Shown piece after piece: positions 25,653 through 34,740 of a DNA stretch of 64,000 bases; position 1 is the first letter of the stretch, and each line of letters starts with the position of its first letter. The notes under the pieces are model-generated. The model saw nothing but the letters and a program-made list of their open reading frames with translations, did not search any database and was not told the origin of the DNA. The DNA comes from JACRLV01 sp045863555 (GTDB lineage Bacteria > Planctomycetota > Phycisphaerae > UBA1845 > Fen-1342). Position numbers and translations under genes: made by a program. The DNA lies in NCBI GenBank assembly GCA_045863555.1, contig BTUU01000004.1:310001-374000 (forward strand), read 5' to 3'.

Positions 25653-27125
25653 ATGAACATCCTGCTCGTCTCCCCGAAGACCCCCTCGACGTTCTGGAGC
25701 TTCTGCCATGTGATGCCCTTCATCTCGCGGAAGGCGGCGTTTCCGCCGCTGGGGCTCGCGACCGTTGCGGCCATGCTGCCGCGGGAGTGGCAGCTCAAGC
25801 TCGTCGATCTGAACGTGGAGAACCTGCGCGACGCGGACATCGCCCGGGCCGACTACGTATTCATCACAGGCATGCTCGTGCACGAGGAATCGGCGCGGGC
25901 CGTCATCGCCCGCAGCCACGCCCTCGGCAAGAAGATCGTTGCCGGCGGACCGCTCTTTACCACCGGCCATGAGCGATTCCCCGAAGTCGATCACTTCGTC
26001 CTCGGCGAGGGTGAAGACCTGATCCCGGAACTCGTCCGCGACCTGGTCGCGGGCACGCCGAAGCGGATGTACCGGTCCGCAGTCCGGCCGGATGTGTCAA
26101 AAACGCCGATTCCGCGGTGGGATCTGCTCAATCTCCGCCATTACGCGACGATGTCGCTGCAATACTCGCGCGGCTGCCCCTTCGACTGCGAATTCTGCGA
26201 CATCATCGTTATGTACGGCCGGCAGCCGCGGGTGAAATCGCCGGAGCAGTTCATCGCCGAGCTGGAATCGCTGATCGCCGCGGGCTGGAAGGGCGGCGTG
26301 TTCGTCGTCGACGACAATTTCATCGGCAACCGGGCGCGGGCGAAGGATCTGCTGCGGGCGCTGATCGCGTGGAAGGCGCGGACCAAGGTCAAAGTGCCCT
26401 TCCTGACGGAGGCGTCGCTGAATCTCGTGGATGATGAGGAACTGCTCGACCTGATGGTCCGGGCGGGGTTCAAGCGCATCTTCGTGGGGATCGAAAGCCC
26501 GCAGACGTCGAGCCTGGTCGAATGCGCGAAAGTGCAGAACTCGCGACGGGACATGATGGCGGCCGTGCGGAAGATTCACAACGCCGGCATCGAGGTCATG
26601 GGCGGCTTCATCGTCGGCTTCGACAGCGATCAGCCCGACATCTTCGAGCAGCAGCGCCGGTTCGTGCAGCGGGCGGGCGTCGTCACGGCGATGGTCGGCC
26701 TGCTGACCGCCCTGCCGGAGACGCGGCTCTTCAAGCGGCTGCTGGGCGAGGGGCGGATCGTCGGCCAGTCCACGGGCGACAACGTCGACGCCACGCTGAA
26801 CTTCGTCCCCCGGCTCGACCGGCAGATGCTCGTGGACGGCTACCGAAACCTGGTCAAGCGCCTCTACGCCCCCGCCGAGTACTACCGCCGGCTCCGCAGA
26901 TTCCTGCGTGACTACAAGCCGGCCGGGCCGCGATTCCGGCCGCGCTGGAACGAGATGGTCGCGTTCGTGCGCTCGCTGTGGGTGATGGGCGTGCTGACGC
27001 GCGGCCGGCGACAGTTCTGGGCGTTCATCACGCACGCCGCGATCCGGCATCCGCGGGCGTTCGGCGAGGCGATGAGCCTGGCGATCATGGGCTATCATTT
27101 CCGCCGCATCGCGGAAGGGCTCTGA
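25653..27125 (+). CDS. B12-binding radical SAM protein (DUF4070-like)
   Basis: 490 residues. The N-terminal 150 residues form a cobalamin-binding-like Rossmann domain (MNILLVSPKTPSTFWSF, PPLGLATVAAMLP, VDLNVENLRDADI, FVLGEGEDLIPEL). The radical SAM core follows, with the Fe-S cysteines at 175, 179 and 182 in SRGCPFDCEFCDIIVMYGRQ. IFVGIESPQ and MGGFIVGFDSD are further core motifs. The C-terminal part (about 330-490) resembles DUF4070. This architecture includes hopanoid methylases of the HpnP/HpnR kind, and the CEFCDI block is close to them, but many homologues have other substrates. The ATG at 25653 directly follows a GTG. An ATP-grasp gene lies 33 bp downstream. Confidence 0.85.
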   Translation: MNILLVSPKTPSTFWSFCHVMPFISRKAAFPPLGLATVAAMLPREWQLKLVDLNVENLRDADIARADYVFITGMLVHEESARAVIARSHALGKKIVAGGPLFTTGHERFPEVDHFVLGEGEDLIPELVRDLVAGTPKRMYRSAVRPDVSKTPIPRWDLLNLRHYATMSLQYSRGCPFDCEFCDIIVMYGRQPRVKSPEQFIAELESLIAAGWKGGVFVVDDNFIGNRARAKDLLRALIAWKARTKVKVPFLTEASLNLVDDEELLDLMVRAGFKRIFVGIESPQTSSLVECAKVQNSRRDMMAAVRKIHNAGIEVMGGFIVGFDSDQPDIFEQQRRFVQRAGVVTAMVGLLTALPETRLFKRLLGEGRIVGQSTGDNVDATLNFVPRLDRQMLVDGYRNLVKRLYAPAEYYRRLRRFLRDYKPAGPRFRPRWNEMVAFVRSLWVMGVLTRGRRQFWAFITHAAIRHPRAFGEAMSLAIMGYHFRRIAEGL

Positions 27126-27158
27126 AGATTCCCGCCGCGGAAATGAGGAGCCTGCGGC

Positions 27159-28022
27159 GTGCGAACCGCGATCGCGACCTGCGTGAACCTGCCCGAGCCG
27201 GACCCGGATGAACCGATGCTGCTGGCCGCGCTCCGTGCGGCCGGCCATTCCGCCGCGGCGATGGCGTGGGACGACCCGAACGCCCGATTCGACGCGCTCG
27301 ACGCCTGCATCATCCGTTCGACGTGGAATTACTATCGAAAGGCGGGCGAATTCGCGGCGTGGATCGACGCGGTCGCTTCGAAGACGCGGCTCTTTAACCC
27401 GCCGCACGTCGTGCACTGGAACATGCACAAGGGCTATCTGCGCGACCTGGAGCGCGGCGGCGCGCCGATCGTTCCGACCGAGTTCGTTCCGCGCGGCGGA
27501 ACGCTCGACCTCGCGGACCTGATGTCGGGGCGCGGCTGGTCCACGGTAGTCGTGAAGCCGAGCGTCTCCGCCGGCTCGTTTCGCACGCACCGGTTCACCT
27601 CGCAGCAGGCGGCGGAGGCGCAGCGGACGCTCGACCGCCTCAGTGCGGAGCGCGACGCGATGATCCAGCCGTTTCTGCCCGCGGTGGAGACGGAGGGCGA
27701 GCGATCTCTGATCTGGATCGACGGCGATTTCACGCACGCGATTCACAAGCACCCGCGCTTCGCCGGCCAGGAGGAATCTGTCGAGCTCGCTGAATTCAAT
27801 GCGGGGCTCCGGACGGCCGGAGAGCGTGTTATCGAGGCGGTGCGGCGGGCAGGCGTGTTTCCGATCGCTGAGCTTCTGTATGGCCGGGTCGATCTGATGC
27901 GGGGACCGGGCGGCGAGTGGCTGCTGTCGGAGCTCGAGGTGATCGAGCCGTCGCTGTTCTTTCTGGAATTCCCGCCGGCGCTCGATCGGTTCGTCCGCGC
28001 TGTCAGCCGTCGAACGCGCTGA
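27159..28022 (+). CDS. ATP-grasp protein
   Basis: 287 residues from GTG at 27159, preceded by GAGGAG. The N-terminal domain has DALDACIIRSTWNYYRKAGE and LFNPPHVVHWNMHKGYLRDL. The ATP-grasp part has TVVVKPSVSAGSFRTHRF near 130-147 (nucleotide-binding Lys), MIQPFLPAVETEGERSLIWI, and PIAELLYGRVDLMRG with LLSELEVIEPSLFF, which carries the magnesium-binding acids. The overall order matches the RimK-related family that includes the D-cycloserine ligase DcsG. Such enzymes join a carboxylate to an amine using ATP. It follows the radical SAM gene closely and may act on the same product. Confidence 0.82.
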   Translation: MRTAIATCVNLPEPDPDEPMLLAALRAAGHSAAAMAWDDPNARFDALDACIIRSTWNYYRKAGEFAAWIDAVASKTRLFNPPHVVHWNMHKGYLRDLERGGAPIVPTEFVPRGGTLDLADLMSGRGWSTVVVKPSVSAGSFRTHRFTSQQAAEAQRTLDRLSAERDAMIQPFLPAVETEGERSLIWIDGDFTHAIHKHPRFAGQEESVELAEFNAGLRTAGERVIEAVRRAGVFPIAELLYGRVDLMRGPGGEWLLSELEVIEPSLFFLEFPPALDRFVRAVSRRTR

Positions 28023-28410
28023 CGGCCCGATAGGCTAATGATCCCGTTCCGCGGCCGGGCGTGATGTAACAGTTTCAGCGATTCAGCCGGATCGACTTCG
28101 GATTGGGGTCACATCGGGTGGGCCGAAAAAGAAAAACAGCAGAGCAGGTGGGCTGCGTCCAAGGGTGTTCGGGCCGAAGGGAGGTGGACGCCGCCTGTAT
28201 CCTGCTCTGCGGTTACTTCTGAGTGTCTCTTAGAGCATGCTGCGTGCCAGTCGCTTCAAAAGCGCGAATTTTCCGAAAAATCGCCGTTTCCGGCCCGAAT
28301 CTCGCTCACAATCCAGCGTTTTGGATGATCCGGCGGCGTCTTCGGGCGGGGACCTGCGCGAAAAATGGCGCAATGTCGCGGAATCGCGCGATCCGCTACG
28401 ATCGCGGTCC
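28023..28410. other. intergenic stretch with a long hairpin
   Basis: 388 bp without a convincing gene. It contains the long interrupted palindrome at 28139-28210 and, next to the following start codon, a TACGAT hexamer at 28397-28402. Weak open frames upstream of 28411 are Arg/Ser-rich and have no domain. Confidence 0.5.
28139..28210. repeat. long interrupted hairpin
   Basis: The outer arms GCAGAGCAGG (28139-28148) and CCTGCTCTGC (28201-28210) pair perfectly. The inner arms GGCTGCGTCC (28151-28160) and GGACGCCGCC (28186-28195) pair at nine of ten positions. The loop is about 25 nt. No T-run follows. It could be a structured RNA end, a terminator lacking U's, or a small inverted repeat. Confidence 0.6.
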
Positions 28411-29619
28411 ATGCAAACGACCGCTATTTTCTTGGCGCTGTTCATCCAATCGGCACCTGCTTCCTCCCCGTCCGCATCGCGGCAGATCGCGCACCCCGAC
28501 CGCGCGGAATTGCTCAGGACGGCGATCACGGCACTTGTCGGGATGCAGGAACCCGACGGCGACTGGCCGTACGAAGGCGTCTATCGCGTTCGCGGCGAAA
28601 TTCCGATCGGCTACCGCGTCGGAGGTACGGCCATCGTCGCAGGGGCGTTGCTGCTGGCCGCGCCCGATGACGCTTCCGCCCGGAAAGCGATCGACCGGGG
28701 CGTCGAGTTCATCCTCGGACAACTCGACGACCCGTTGATGGCCGCGAGCACGCGCGACACCTACGACGTTCGGGTGTGGGGCCACTGCTATGCATTGGAG
28801 TTTTTCTGCCGATTGCGGGAGGCGAAGCGCCTCGGGGGCGACGCGGCCCGAATCGAAAGCTGGATCAGCAGGCTCGTGACGATCCTGGTCGAGCAGCAAT
28901 TGCGGGATGGCGGCTGGAATTACGCCAACCGGCGGCAGCATGCGTCGTTCGTCACAGCCCCCGTCGTGCAGGCATTGCTGCTGGCCCGCGCGCAAGGCGA
29001 GAAGGTGCCAGACGAGGTGCTCGCGAAAGCCCGCCGGGCCTTGAGTCGCAGTCGGTACGAAAACGGTGCTTTCGCCTATTCCGGACTCTCGCCGGTCGGT
29101 CGGCCGGCCGCGACGACGGGCGCCGCCTCGCAGCCCGCCGCCTCGCAGCCCGCGTCGACGCAGGCCGGCAGCGCGCCGGCGGCGAGCGGTCCGGCCGGGC
29201 GGGTTGCCCTGGCGATCGAGGGTTCAATCGCCCGATCCGCGATTTGCGAAACGACGCTGGCCCTGCTCGGGGAAGACCGGCCGGCCGAGATCGCGGATGC
29301 GCTGGAGGCGTTTCATGCACACTGGGAGTGGCTGGAGAAGCGGCGGAAGCAGACCGGGACGCATGTTCCGCCGTTTCAGATCGCCCCCTCCTACTTCTAC
29401 TACGGCCACCGCTATGCCGCGCAGGCGATCGAACTGCTGCCGAGGGGACGGCGCGACGCGGAACGCAAGCGGCTGCTGGAGGTGATCCTGCGAACGCGGG
29501 ACGCCGACGGGACGTGGAACGACCGCGTCTTTTCGCGATCCCGCAACTTCGGCACCGCAATGGTCGTGCTGGCGCTGCTGGGGCCGGAGTGTCCGCTTCC
29601 GCCGCGATTCGAGAAGTAG
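28411..29619 (+). CDS. prenyltransferase/squalene-cyclase-like alpha-alpha barrel protein
   Basis: 402 residues. A short signal peptide (TTAIFLALFIQSAPASSPSA) points to export. The rest shows repeated helical hairpins with QW-like motifs: AITALVGMQEPDGDWPYEGV, QLRDGGWNYANRRQHASFVT, YENGAFAYSGL and RDADGTWNDRVFSRSRNFGT. These belong to the terpenoid cyclase/prenyltransferase alpha-alpha toroid family. The DxDD cyclase motif is not seen, so catalysis is doubtful. A Pro/Ala/Ser/Gln linker interrupts the fold near residues 230-265. TACGAT (28397-28402) lies eight bases before the ATG. It may be related in function to the hopanoid-methylase-like gene upstream, but that is a guess. Confidence 0.75.
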   Translation: MQTTAIFLALFIQSAPASSPSASRQIAHPDRAELLRTAITALVGMQEPDGDWPYEGVYRVRGEIPIGYRVGGTAIVAGALLLAAPDDASARKAIDRGVEFILGQLDDPLMAASTRDTYDVRVWGHCYALEFFCRLREAKRLGGDAARIESWISRLVTILVEQQLRDGGWNYANRRQHASFVTAPVVQALLLARAQGEKVPDEVLAKARRALSRSRYENGAFAYSGLSPVGRPAATTGAASQPAASQPASTQAGSAPAASGPAGRVALAIEGSIARSAICETTLALLGEDRPAEIADALEAFHAHWEWLEKRRKQTGTHVPPFQIAPSYFYYGHRYAAQAIELLPRGRRDAERKRLLEVILRTRDADGTWNDRVFSRSRNFGTAMVVLALLGPECPLPPRFEK

Positions 29620-29669
29620 GGCGCACCACCCAGGCGGCAGGTTTGTTCGGATGCCGCGGGAGTCGGACG

Positions 29670-31940
29670 CTACGGATCGACCTGCGATTCCATCATCTGG
29701 AGCGCCTGTTGTGCGCGCGGCTCGCCGGGGCGGACGCTGAGCGCGCGGCGGATGGCGTCGATGGCCCCCTGCCGATCTCCTTTTGAATAGAGCGCGGAAG
29801 AAAGGCCGTAGAGCGCTTCAAAGCGGCGCGGATCGGCTTCCAGTGCCCGGTTGAATGCGGCGATCGCTCCGTCGAAATCGCGGCGGGCGGCGAGGAGCGA
29901 GCCCAGGTTCACATGCGCCTCGGCGTACGCCGGGCGGGCTGCGATCGCGGCGCGATAGGCCGCCTCGGCGTCGGCCGGCTGCCCCAGCGCGGTGAGCGCG
30001 ATGCCGAGGCCGTAATGCGCCTCCGCGAGGTTCGGCGCGGCCGCGAGGGCCGCGCGGTAGGCCTCGACGGCATCCGCGTGCCGCTTCAATTGGTTCAGGA
30101 CGTAGCCGAGATTCAGGTGCGACGGGATGTGCTGCGGGGCAGCCTCGATGGCAGCGCGGAACGACTTCTCGGCATCGCCGAGGCGACCGAGACGGATTTC
30201 GAGGCGGCCGACGCGATCCAGCGTCTCGGGGTCGGCCGGCTGGAATGCGAGCCGCGCCTGGTATTCCGCGAGGGCTTCGTCGAGCTTGCCGAGTTCGATC
30301 AGCACGGCAGCGAGAGAATCGCGCGCGCCGAGGAAGGTGGGCTTGGCCTGAACGGCGCGGCGGTATTCGACCGCGGCCGCGGCCCAGTTTTTCTTGACCG
30401 CATAGGCATCCGCGCGGGCGACGCAGTAACCGGCGAGCTGTGGCTCGTAGTCCGCCCAGCGCACCTGCGCGAGGCCGAACAGCGCGACGAGGCCCGCTGC
30501 CGCATAGCCCACGGGCCGCCAGTCGCGGGCCTGTCCCCACTGCATGAACCGTTCAACGGCGAACCCGCCGATGACGGCGAGCAGCGGCGCCAGCGGAACG
30601 CGAAATCGCTCCGCGGCCAGGAAGGGAACGAACGAGGCGAAATAGATCAGGATGAACACGAAGAGCAGGACGGTGATCTCACCGCGGCCTGCGGTTTCAT
30701 CGGTCGCGTCGCCGCGCCTTCGCCAAGCCGCCGCCGCAAGCAGGCCCAGGCCCAGCAGCGCCGCGCTGAACGCGAGCGGAAAACCCGGCATCCAGCGCAG
30801 CCACGCCGATTCCCAGCGCTCGAAGTGCACTTCCTTGTTGTTCGCGACCTCCAGCGGCCCCCAGAAGAGCGCGACGCGTTTGAACGCGAGCGCGAGACAA
30901 TGGCCGGGGTTCGCGCGGATGTACTCCCACGCGCGGGCGTTGAAGTAGGCCGACACGTCAGAGTACGTCGCGGGGCGGCCGAGCCGGGCCTCAACGCCGC
31001 GGACGATCTTGGGATAGAGGAACCAGCTCCAGGTGTCTTCTCCGGTGAGCTGCTTGAGATCGGGAATGCGGGCGGCCCAGCCGTCGGCGCGTTCGTTGTT
31101 GCCGATGTAGAAATTGACCGCGCCGTTGCACGAGATCAGCACGAAGTCTCGGGCGACGATCCAGTTTCGAATCGTCGCCGGCGCGACCATCACCACCGCG
31201 CCGGCCGTCAGCGCCCCCACCTGCGCGATGACGCGCCGCCGGTCGCCGCGCTTCCAGAGCACCCATGCCGCCCAGAGCGCGATCGCCGGGCAGACGAGGA
31301 GGATGTTCGGCCGGAGCAGCGCGAACAGGCCGAGAATCGCCCCGGCGACGGCGATGCGCCAGAGCGCGGGCGATCGCAGCCAGCCCTGGAGCATCCACAC
31401 GGCCGCGAGCGCGAGCACGGCGAGGAGTGCAGGCTCCTGAAGCTCGCCCTCGTAATAGACCACGCCCCAATGACTGGCCATGAACAGGCCGGCTGCGCAG
31501 CCGGCGGCGAAGCCATAGGCGCGGCGCGCGAGCGAATAGGCCAGCGCGCAGCCAACGAGCCCGAGCCCCATCTGGACCAGCCGCACGAGGACGTAGTTCG
31601 GCCCGCCGCTGATGGAGTAGATCGCCGCGAGGAAATAGGGATAGCCGGGCGGCCGGAGGTAGGGCGTGGAGCGGATGCCGGGATCGCTGCCATCGGGAGC
31701 CGTCCAGTTGCCGGTGACGAGGGCTTTCGCCCAGTAGTCGTGGAACGCGGCGTCGGCGAGGGGCGCATCGAAGTCGGGCGTGGTTCGCAGTTCCGCGAGG
31801 TAGCCCAATCGGAGCACCAGCCCCAGCAGGAGAATCGCGGGGAGGGCGAGGCGATGAATCGGACTCACTCGCGTGGCTGTTGCGGTGCGGCGCGATTCCG
31901 GCCGCGTTGGTGGCTGTCCATCCGGTCGTTTTCTCGACAC
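29670..31940 (-). CDS. GT39-like membrane glycosyltransferase with C-terminal TPR repeats
   Basis: 756 residues from GTG at 31940, preceded by GGGGGAGC. Residues 30-500 hold about ten membrane helices. The first outer loop has ADAAFHDYWAKALVTGNW and LRPPGYPYFLAAIY, as in PMT-type enzymes, followed by RPNILLVCPAIALWAAWVLW and NWIVARDFVLISCNGAVNFY. Residues 505-750 are six or so TPR units, for example AVEYRRAVQAKPTFLGARDS, ADAEAAYRAAIAARPAYAEA and FDGAIAAFNRALEADPRRFE. The fusion resembles O-GlcNAc-like or O-mannosyl transferases with TPRs (Tmtc type) that modify exported proteins. The acceptor is unknown. It is transcribed away from the secretion operon. Confidence 0.8.
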   Translation of the reverse strand: MSRKRPDGQPPTRPESRRTATATRVSPIHRLALPAILLLGLVLRLGYLAELRTTPDFDAPLADAAFHDYWAKALVTGNWTAPDGSDPGIRSTPYLRPPGYPYFLAAIYSISGGPNYVLVRLVQMGLGLVGCALAYSLARRAYGFAAGCAAGLFMASHWGVVYYEGELQEPALLAVLALAAVWMLQGWLRSPALWRIAVAGAILGLFALLRPNILLVCPAIALWAAWVLWKRGDRRRVIAQVGALTAGAVVMVAPATIRNWIVARDFVLISCNGAVNFYIGNNERADGWAARIPDLKQLTGEDTWSWFLYPKIVRGVEARLGRPATYSDVSAYFNARAWEYIRANPGHCLALAFKRVALFWGPLEVANNKEVHFERWESAWLRWMPGFPLAFSAALLGLGLLAAAAWRRRGDATDETAGRGEITVLLFVFILIYFASFVPFLAAERFRVPLAPLLAVIGGFAVERFMQWGQARDWRPVGYAAAGLVALFGLAQVRWADYEPQLAGYCVARADAYAVKKNWAAAAVEYRRAVQAKPTFLGARDSLAAVLIELGKLDEALAEYQARLAFQPADPETLDRVGRLEIRLGRLGDAEKSFRAAIEAAPQHIPSHLNLGYVLNQLKRHADAVEAYRAALAAAPNLAEAHYGLGIALTALGQPADAEAAYRAAIAARPAYAEAHVNLGSLLAARRDFDGAIAAFNRALEADPRRFEALYGLSSALYSKGDRQGAIDAIRRALSVRPGEPRAQQALQMMESQVDP

Positions 31941-32268
31941 CGATGCTCCCCCGCTGAACCTCTATCGGTTGCGGCCCGAGCATACCCGGATTCGGGCGGA
32001 AACCCACAGCCCTTCGGCAACGGTCGGCGACGGCGTGCGGCGCGCTCGCTCAGCGCGGGTCACGGGGCCCGGTCCGCAGCGTGCGGCGGCGATTGCCCGG
32101 CGCGATAACTCACGTTACCGTATCCAGTTACGTTCTCCGGGCCGGCTGGGGCTCGACTGCATCCAGCGGCCGAATCGGGGGTATAAGTAGACGATTCCGT
32201 GTCGCGGGTTCGCCGGCCCGCGTGCGGGGACTGTGTACCACGCCCACAAGAGGCGTCCTGGGGCCGCG
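31941..32268. promoter_or_regulatory. divergent intergenic region before the secretion operon
   Basis: 328 bp between the leftward glycosyltransferase and the rightward gspF. TATAAG at 32182-32187 is a candidate -10 for the secretion operon, giving a leader of some 75 nt. No coding sequence is convincing here. Confidence 0.35.
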
Positions 32269-33480
32269 ATGCCGACGTTCGCATACAAAGCACGCAACAC
32301 CTCCACGGGCGACGCCGTGAATGGCACGCTCGTGGCCGAGACGCCGATCGCGGCGGCGCGGATCCTCGACGAACGGTCGCTGATGCCGATCGAGGTCGAG
32401 GAGGTGAAGGAGCGGCAGAAGTCGCTGCTCACCGGCGGGCAGCGGCGGATCAGCATCTCGAAGATCGGCGTCATCTACGAGCAGCTCGCGGATCTGCTGC
32501 GGGCGGGCGTGCCGGTGCTGCGGGCGCTGGCGGTGCTCAGCAAGCAGGCGTCGAACGCCTCCATTTCCCGGATCCTGCGCGAAGTGCACGACGACGTGGC
32601 CGGCGGCGATACGCTGGCGGATGCGCTCGGCAAGCATCCGCAGGCGTTCATCACGCTGCATGTTTCGATGATCCGCGCGGGCGAGAAAGGCGGTTTCCTC
32701 GAAGACGTGCTGACGCGCCTCTCGGAATTCGTCGCCCGGCAGGATGCGCTGAAGAACAAGTTCATCGGGGCGCTGATCTACCCGTGCGTGCTGCTGGCCG
32801 GCGGCCTCGGCGCGGTGACGCTGCTGATGCTGATGGTCGTGCCGCGCATCCGGGGACTGCTCACCGACGAGTCGCTGACGATTGCGACGAAGATCGTCTT
32901 CGCGGTCAGCGACGGGCTGGGCCAGTATTACATGTATATCGGTGTGGGCCTCGTGCTGCTGGTCGCGGCCATCTCGGCGTTCTTTTCGAGCGCCACGGGC
33001 AAGCTGCTGTGGGCCAGGCTCCAGTTGAAGACGCCGGGCGTGGGGCGGATCTACACGATGGTCGCGCTGTGCCGGTTCTGCCGCATCTTCGGCACGCTGC
33101 TGGCCAACGGCATTCCCATCATCCAGGCGCTGAAGATCGCCCGCGACTCGGCCGGCAACAGCATTCTCGCGGCCGCGGTCGACAAGGCAGCCGAGTCGGT
33201 GAACCTGGGCGAGTCGCTGGCGGCGCCGCTGGCACAGAGCAAGGTCTTCCCTCCGGCGATGATCGACATGATCGCCGTCGCCGAAGAATCCAATACGCTT
33301 GAGAAGGTGCTTGTCGAGATCGCGAATACACAGGAAGAGCGGACGGGCCGGCAGATCGAGCTGTTCGTGCGGTTGCTCGAACCGCTGCTGCTGCTGATCA
33401 TGGGTCTGATGGTGATGTTCATCGCGGTGGCGCTGTTGCTGCCGATTCTGAAGCTGGCGACCTCGGGGCTCAAGAGTTGA
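32269..33480 (+). CDS. gspF: type II secretion / type IV pilus inner-membrane platform protein GspF
   Basis: 403 residues. It starts MPTFAYKARNTSTGDAVNGT, the usual GspF/PilC start, and contains two copies of the T2SSF domain (YEQLADLLRAGVPVLRALAV near 75 and CRFCRIFGTLLANGIPIIQA near 265), each followed by a membrane helix, with a last helix LLLLIMGLMVMFIAVALLLP. GspF is the polytopic core of the assembly platform in the inner membrane. It is the first of eight closely packed same-strand genes. The ATG at 32269 starts the conserved region. Confidence 0.93.
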   Translation: MPTFAYKARNTSTGDAVNGTLVAETPIAAARILDERSLMPIEVEEVKERQKSLLTGGQRRISISKIGVIYEQLADLLRAGVPVLRALAVLSKQASNASISRILREVHDDVAGGDTLADALGKHPQAFITLHVSMIRAGEKGGFLEDVLTRLSEFVARQDALKNKFIGALIYPCVLLAGGLGAVTLLMLMVVPRIRGLLTDESLTIATKIVFAVSDGLGQYYMYIGVGLVLLVAAISAFFSSATGKLLWARLQLKTPGVGRIYTMVALCRFCRIFGTLLANGIPIIQALKIARDSAGNSILAAAVDKAAESVNLGESLAAPLAQSKVFPPAMIDMIAVAEESNTLEKVLVEIANTQEERTGRQIELFVRLLEPLLLLIMGLMVMFIAVALLLPILKLATSGLKS

Positions 33481-33516
33481 GCCTGCGGTCCGGAACACGT
33501 ACGGAGTAGAGAACAC

Positions 33517-33957
33517 ATGAAGCGAGCGGTCACAAACAGGAATCGGAGACGGGCGTTCACCCTGCTCGAAGTGCTGATGGTCATCGTCATTCTCGGCGTG
33601 CTCGCGGCGCTGATCGTTCCGCAGTTCGCCGGGACGGGCGAGCGAGCCCGGATCGACCTCACAAAGGCGCAGATCGAAGGGCTCGGAAACGACCTCGAGC
33701 GCTTCAAGATGCACTGCGATCGGTTCCCGACGACGGATGAGGGCCTGGCCGCCCTGCTGACCAAGCCCGACGCCGAGGAACTCGCCACGAAATGGGGCGG
33801 GCCGTACATCAAGAAGCCGGCCGTCGATGCGTGGAGCAATCCGCTCGAGTATCGCTCGCCCGGCCAGTACAACGAGGGCGGCTATGACCTCTGGAGCCGC
33901 GGCCCCAACGGCCAGGAGGGCGACGACGACGACATCACGAACTGGAAGAAGGAATAA
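33517..33957 (+). CDS. gspG: type II secretion major pseudopilin GspG
   Basis: 146 residues. A basic leader (residues 1-12) is followed by the type III signal RAFTLLEVLMVIVILGVLAA, cleaved between Ala and Phe, with Glu5 of the mature protein present. The GspG-specific C-terminal part contains DRFPTTDEGLAALLTKP, WGGPYIKKPAVDAWSNPLEY and GYDLWSRGPNGQEGDDDDI, the calcium-binding loop. It is the main subunit of the pseudopilus. It lies 36 bp after gspF. Confidence 0.95.
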   Translation: MKRAVTNRNRRRAFTLLEVLMVIVILGVLAALIVPQFAGTGERARIDLTKAQIEGLGNDLERFKMHCDRFPTTDEGLAALLTKPDAEELATKWGGPYIKKPAVDAWSNPLEYRSPGQYNEGGYDLWSRGPNGQEGDDDDITNWKKE

Positions 33958-34038
33958 CGACGGCCCACTCGGCCGAAGGTTCTCCGCCGGGCGGAATCGG
34001 GCGTCGCCTGAATCCGCCCGGTGCGTTGCGGGCAGGCG

Positions 34039-34740
34039 ATGCAGATGACGCGGAACAACCGGCGCGGCGGTGAGGCGGTGCGAATGCGCCGCGGCTTCAC
34101 GCTCGTCGAGATTCTGCTCGTCATCGTCCTGCTGGGCGTGCTCGCAGGCGTGATTCTCTCGAATCTCAGCGGGACGGCGAACGCTGAGAACCTGCGGGAA
34201 AGCGCGGTGCGCATGGAGGCGCTGGTGTCGATGTGCCGGGCGCAGGCGATGAACGAGTCGCGGACCTACCGCATGCAGATTCGCCAGGACGGAACCGTGC
34301 AGGTGCGGGCGCAGCGCGACGCGATCCTCGCGCCGCATGAATTTGTCGAGATCACCGAGCAGTGGGCCCGGCTCGACTTCACGCTCGACACGGTCTGGGT
34401 CGACCGGGTGCAGCGGATGCCCGACGGACCGGCGCCGGTGCTGATCGACGACGACGTGATCGAATTCACGAACCTCGACACCGAGCCGGAGCCGATCACG
34501 GAATTTGACGAACCTGTCGTGCTTGACTTTGCGCCGGACGGCTCGGCTTCCTCGCTGCGCTGGATTCTGCGCGACGTTTCCGGTCACGGCGTGCAGATGA
34601 CCTTTGACGGGCGGCTCGGCCGGATCGCGAGCGAGCCGGCGGAGACGCTTCTGCCCGAGGATCTGGAGCGGCCGGAGAAACTGCCGCCCGAGGAGTTGCC
34701 GGAGAGCGCCGCGTCCAAGCGTGCGGAGATCGGACGATGA
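34039..34740 (+). CDS. gspH: GspH-like minor pseudopilin
   Basis: About 233 residues from the ATG at 34039; the ATG at 34084 is also possible and sits closer to the signal. The prepilin signal reads RRGFTLVEILLVIVLLGVLA, with Gly-Phe cleavage and Glu5. The middle is a beta-rich GspH-like domain (ALVSMCRAQAMNESRTYRMQ) and the C-terminus is acidic and Pro-rich. It is the minor pseudopilin that joins GspG to the tip. The ATGA overlap with the next gene at 34737 indicates coupling. Confidence 0.82.
   Translation: MQMTRNNRRGGEAVRMRRGFTLVEILLVIVLLGVLAGVILSNLSGTANAENLRESAVRMEALVSMCRAQAMNESRTYRMQIRQDGTVQVRAQRDAILAPHEFVEITEQWARLDFTLDTVWVDRVQRMPDGPAPVLIDDDVIEFTNLDTEPEPITEFDEPVVLDFAPDGSASSLRWILRDVSGHGVQMTFDGRLGRIASEPAETLLPEDLERPEKLPPEELPESAASKRAEIGR

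Noticed and set aside
26097..27752. Leftward 551-codon frame
   Set aside because: Antisense to the radical SAM and ATP-grasp genes.
29913..32108. Rightward 731-codon frame
   Set aside because: Antisense to the GT39-TPR gene; Arg/Glu-rich shadow product.
32128..34587. Leftward 819-codon frame
   Set aside because: Antisense to gspF, gspG and gspH, whose family motifs are unmistakable.
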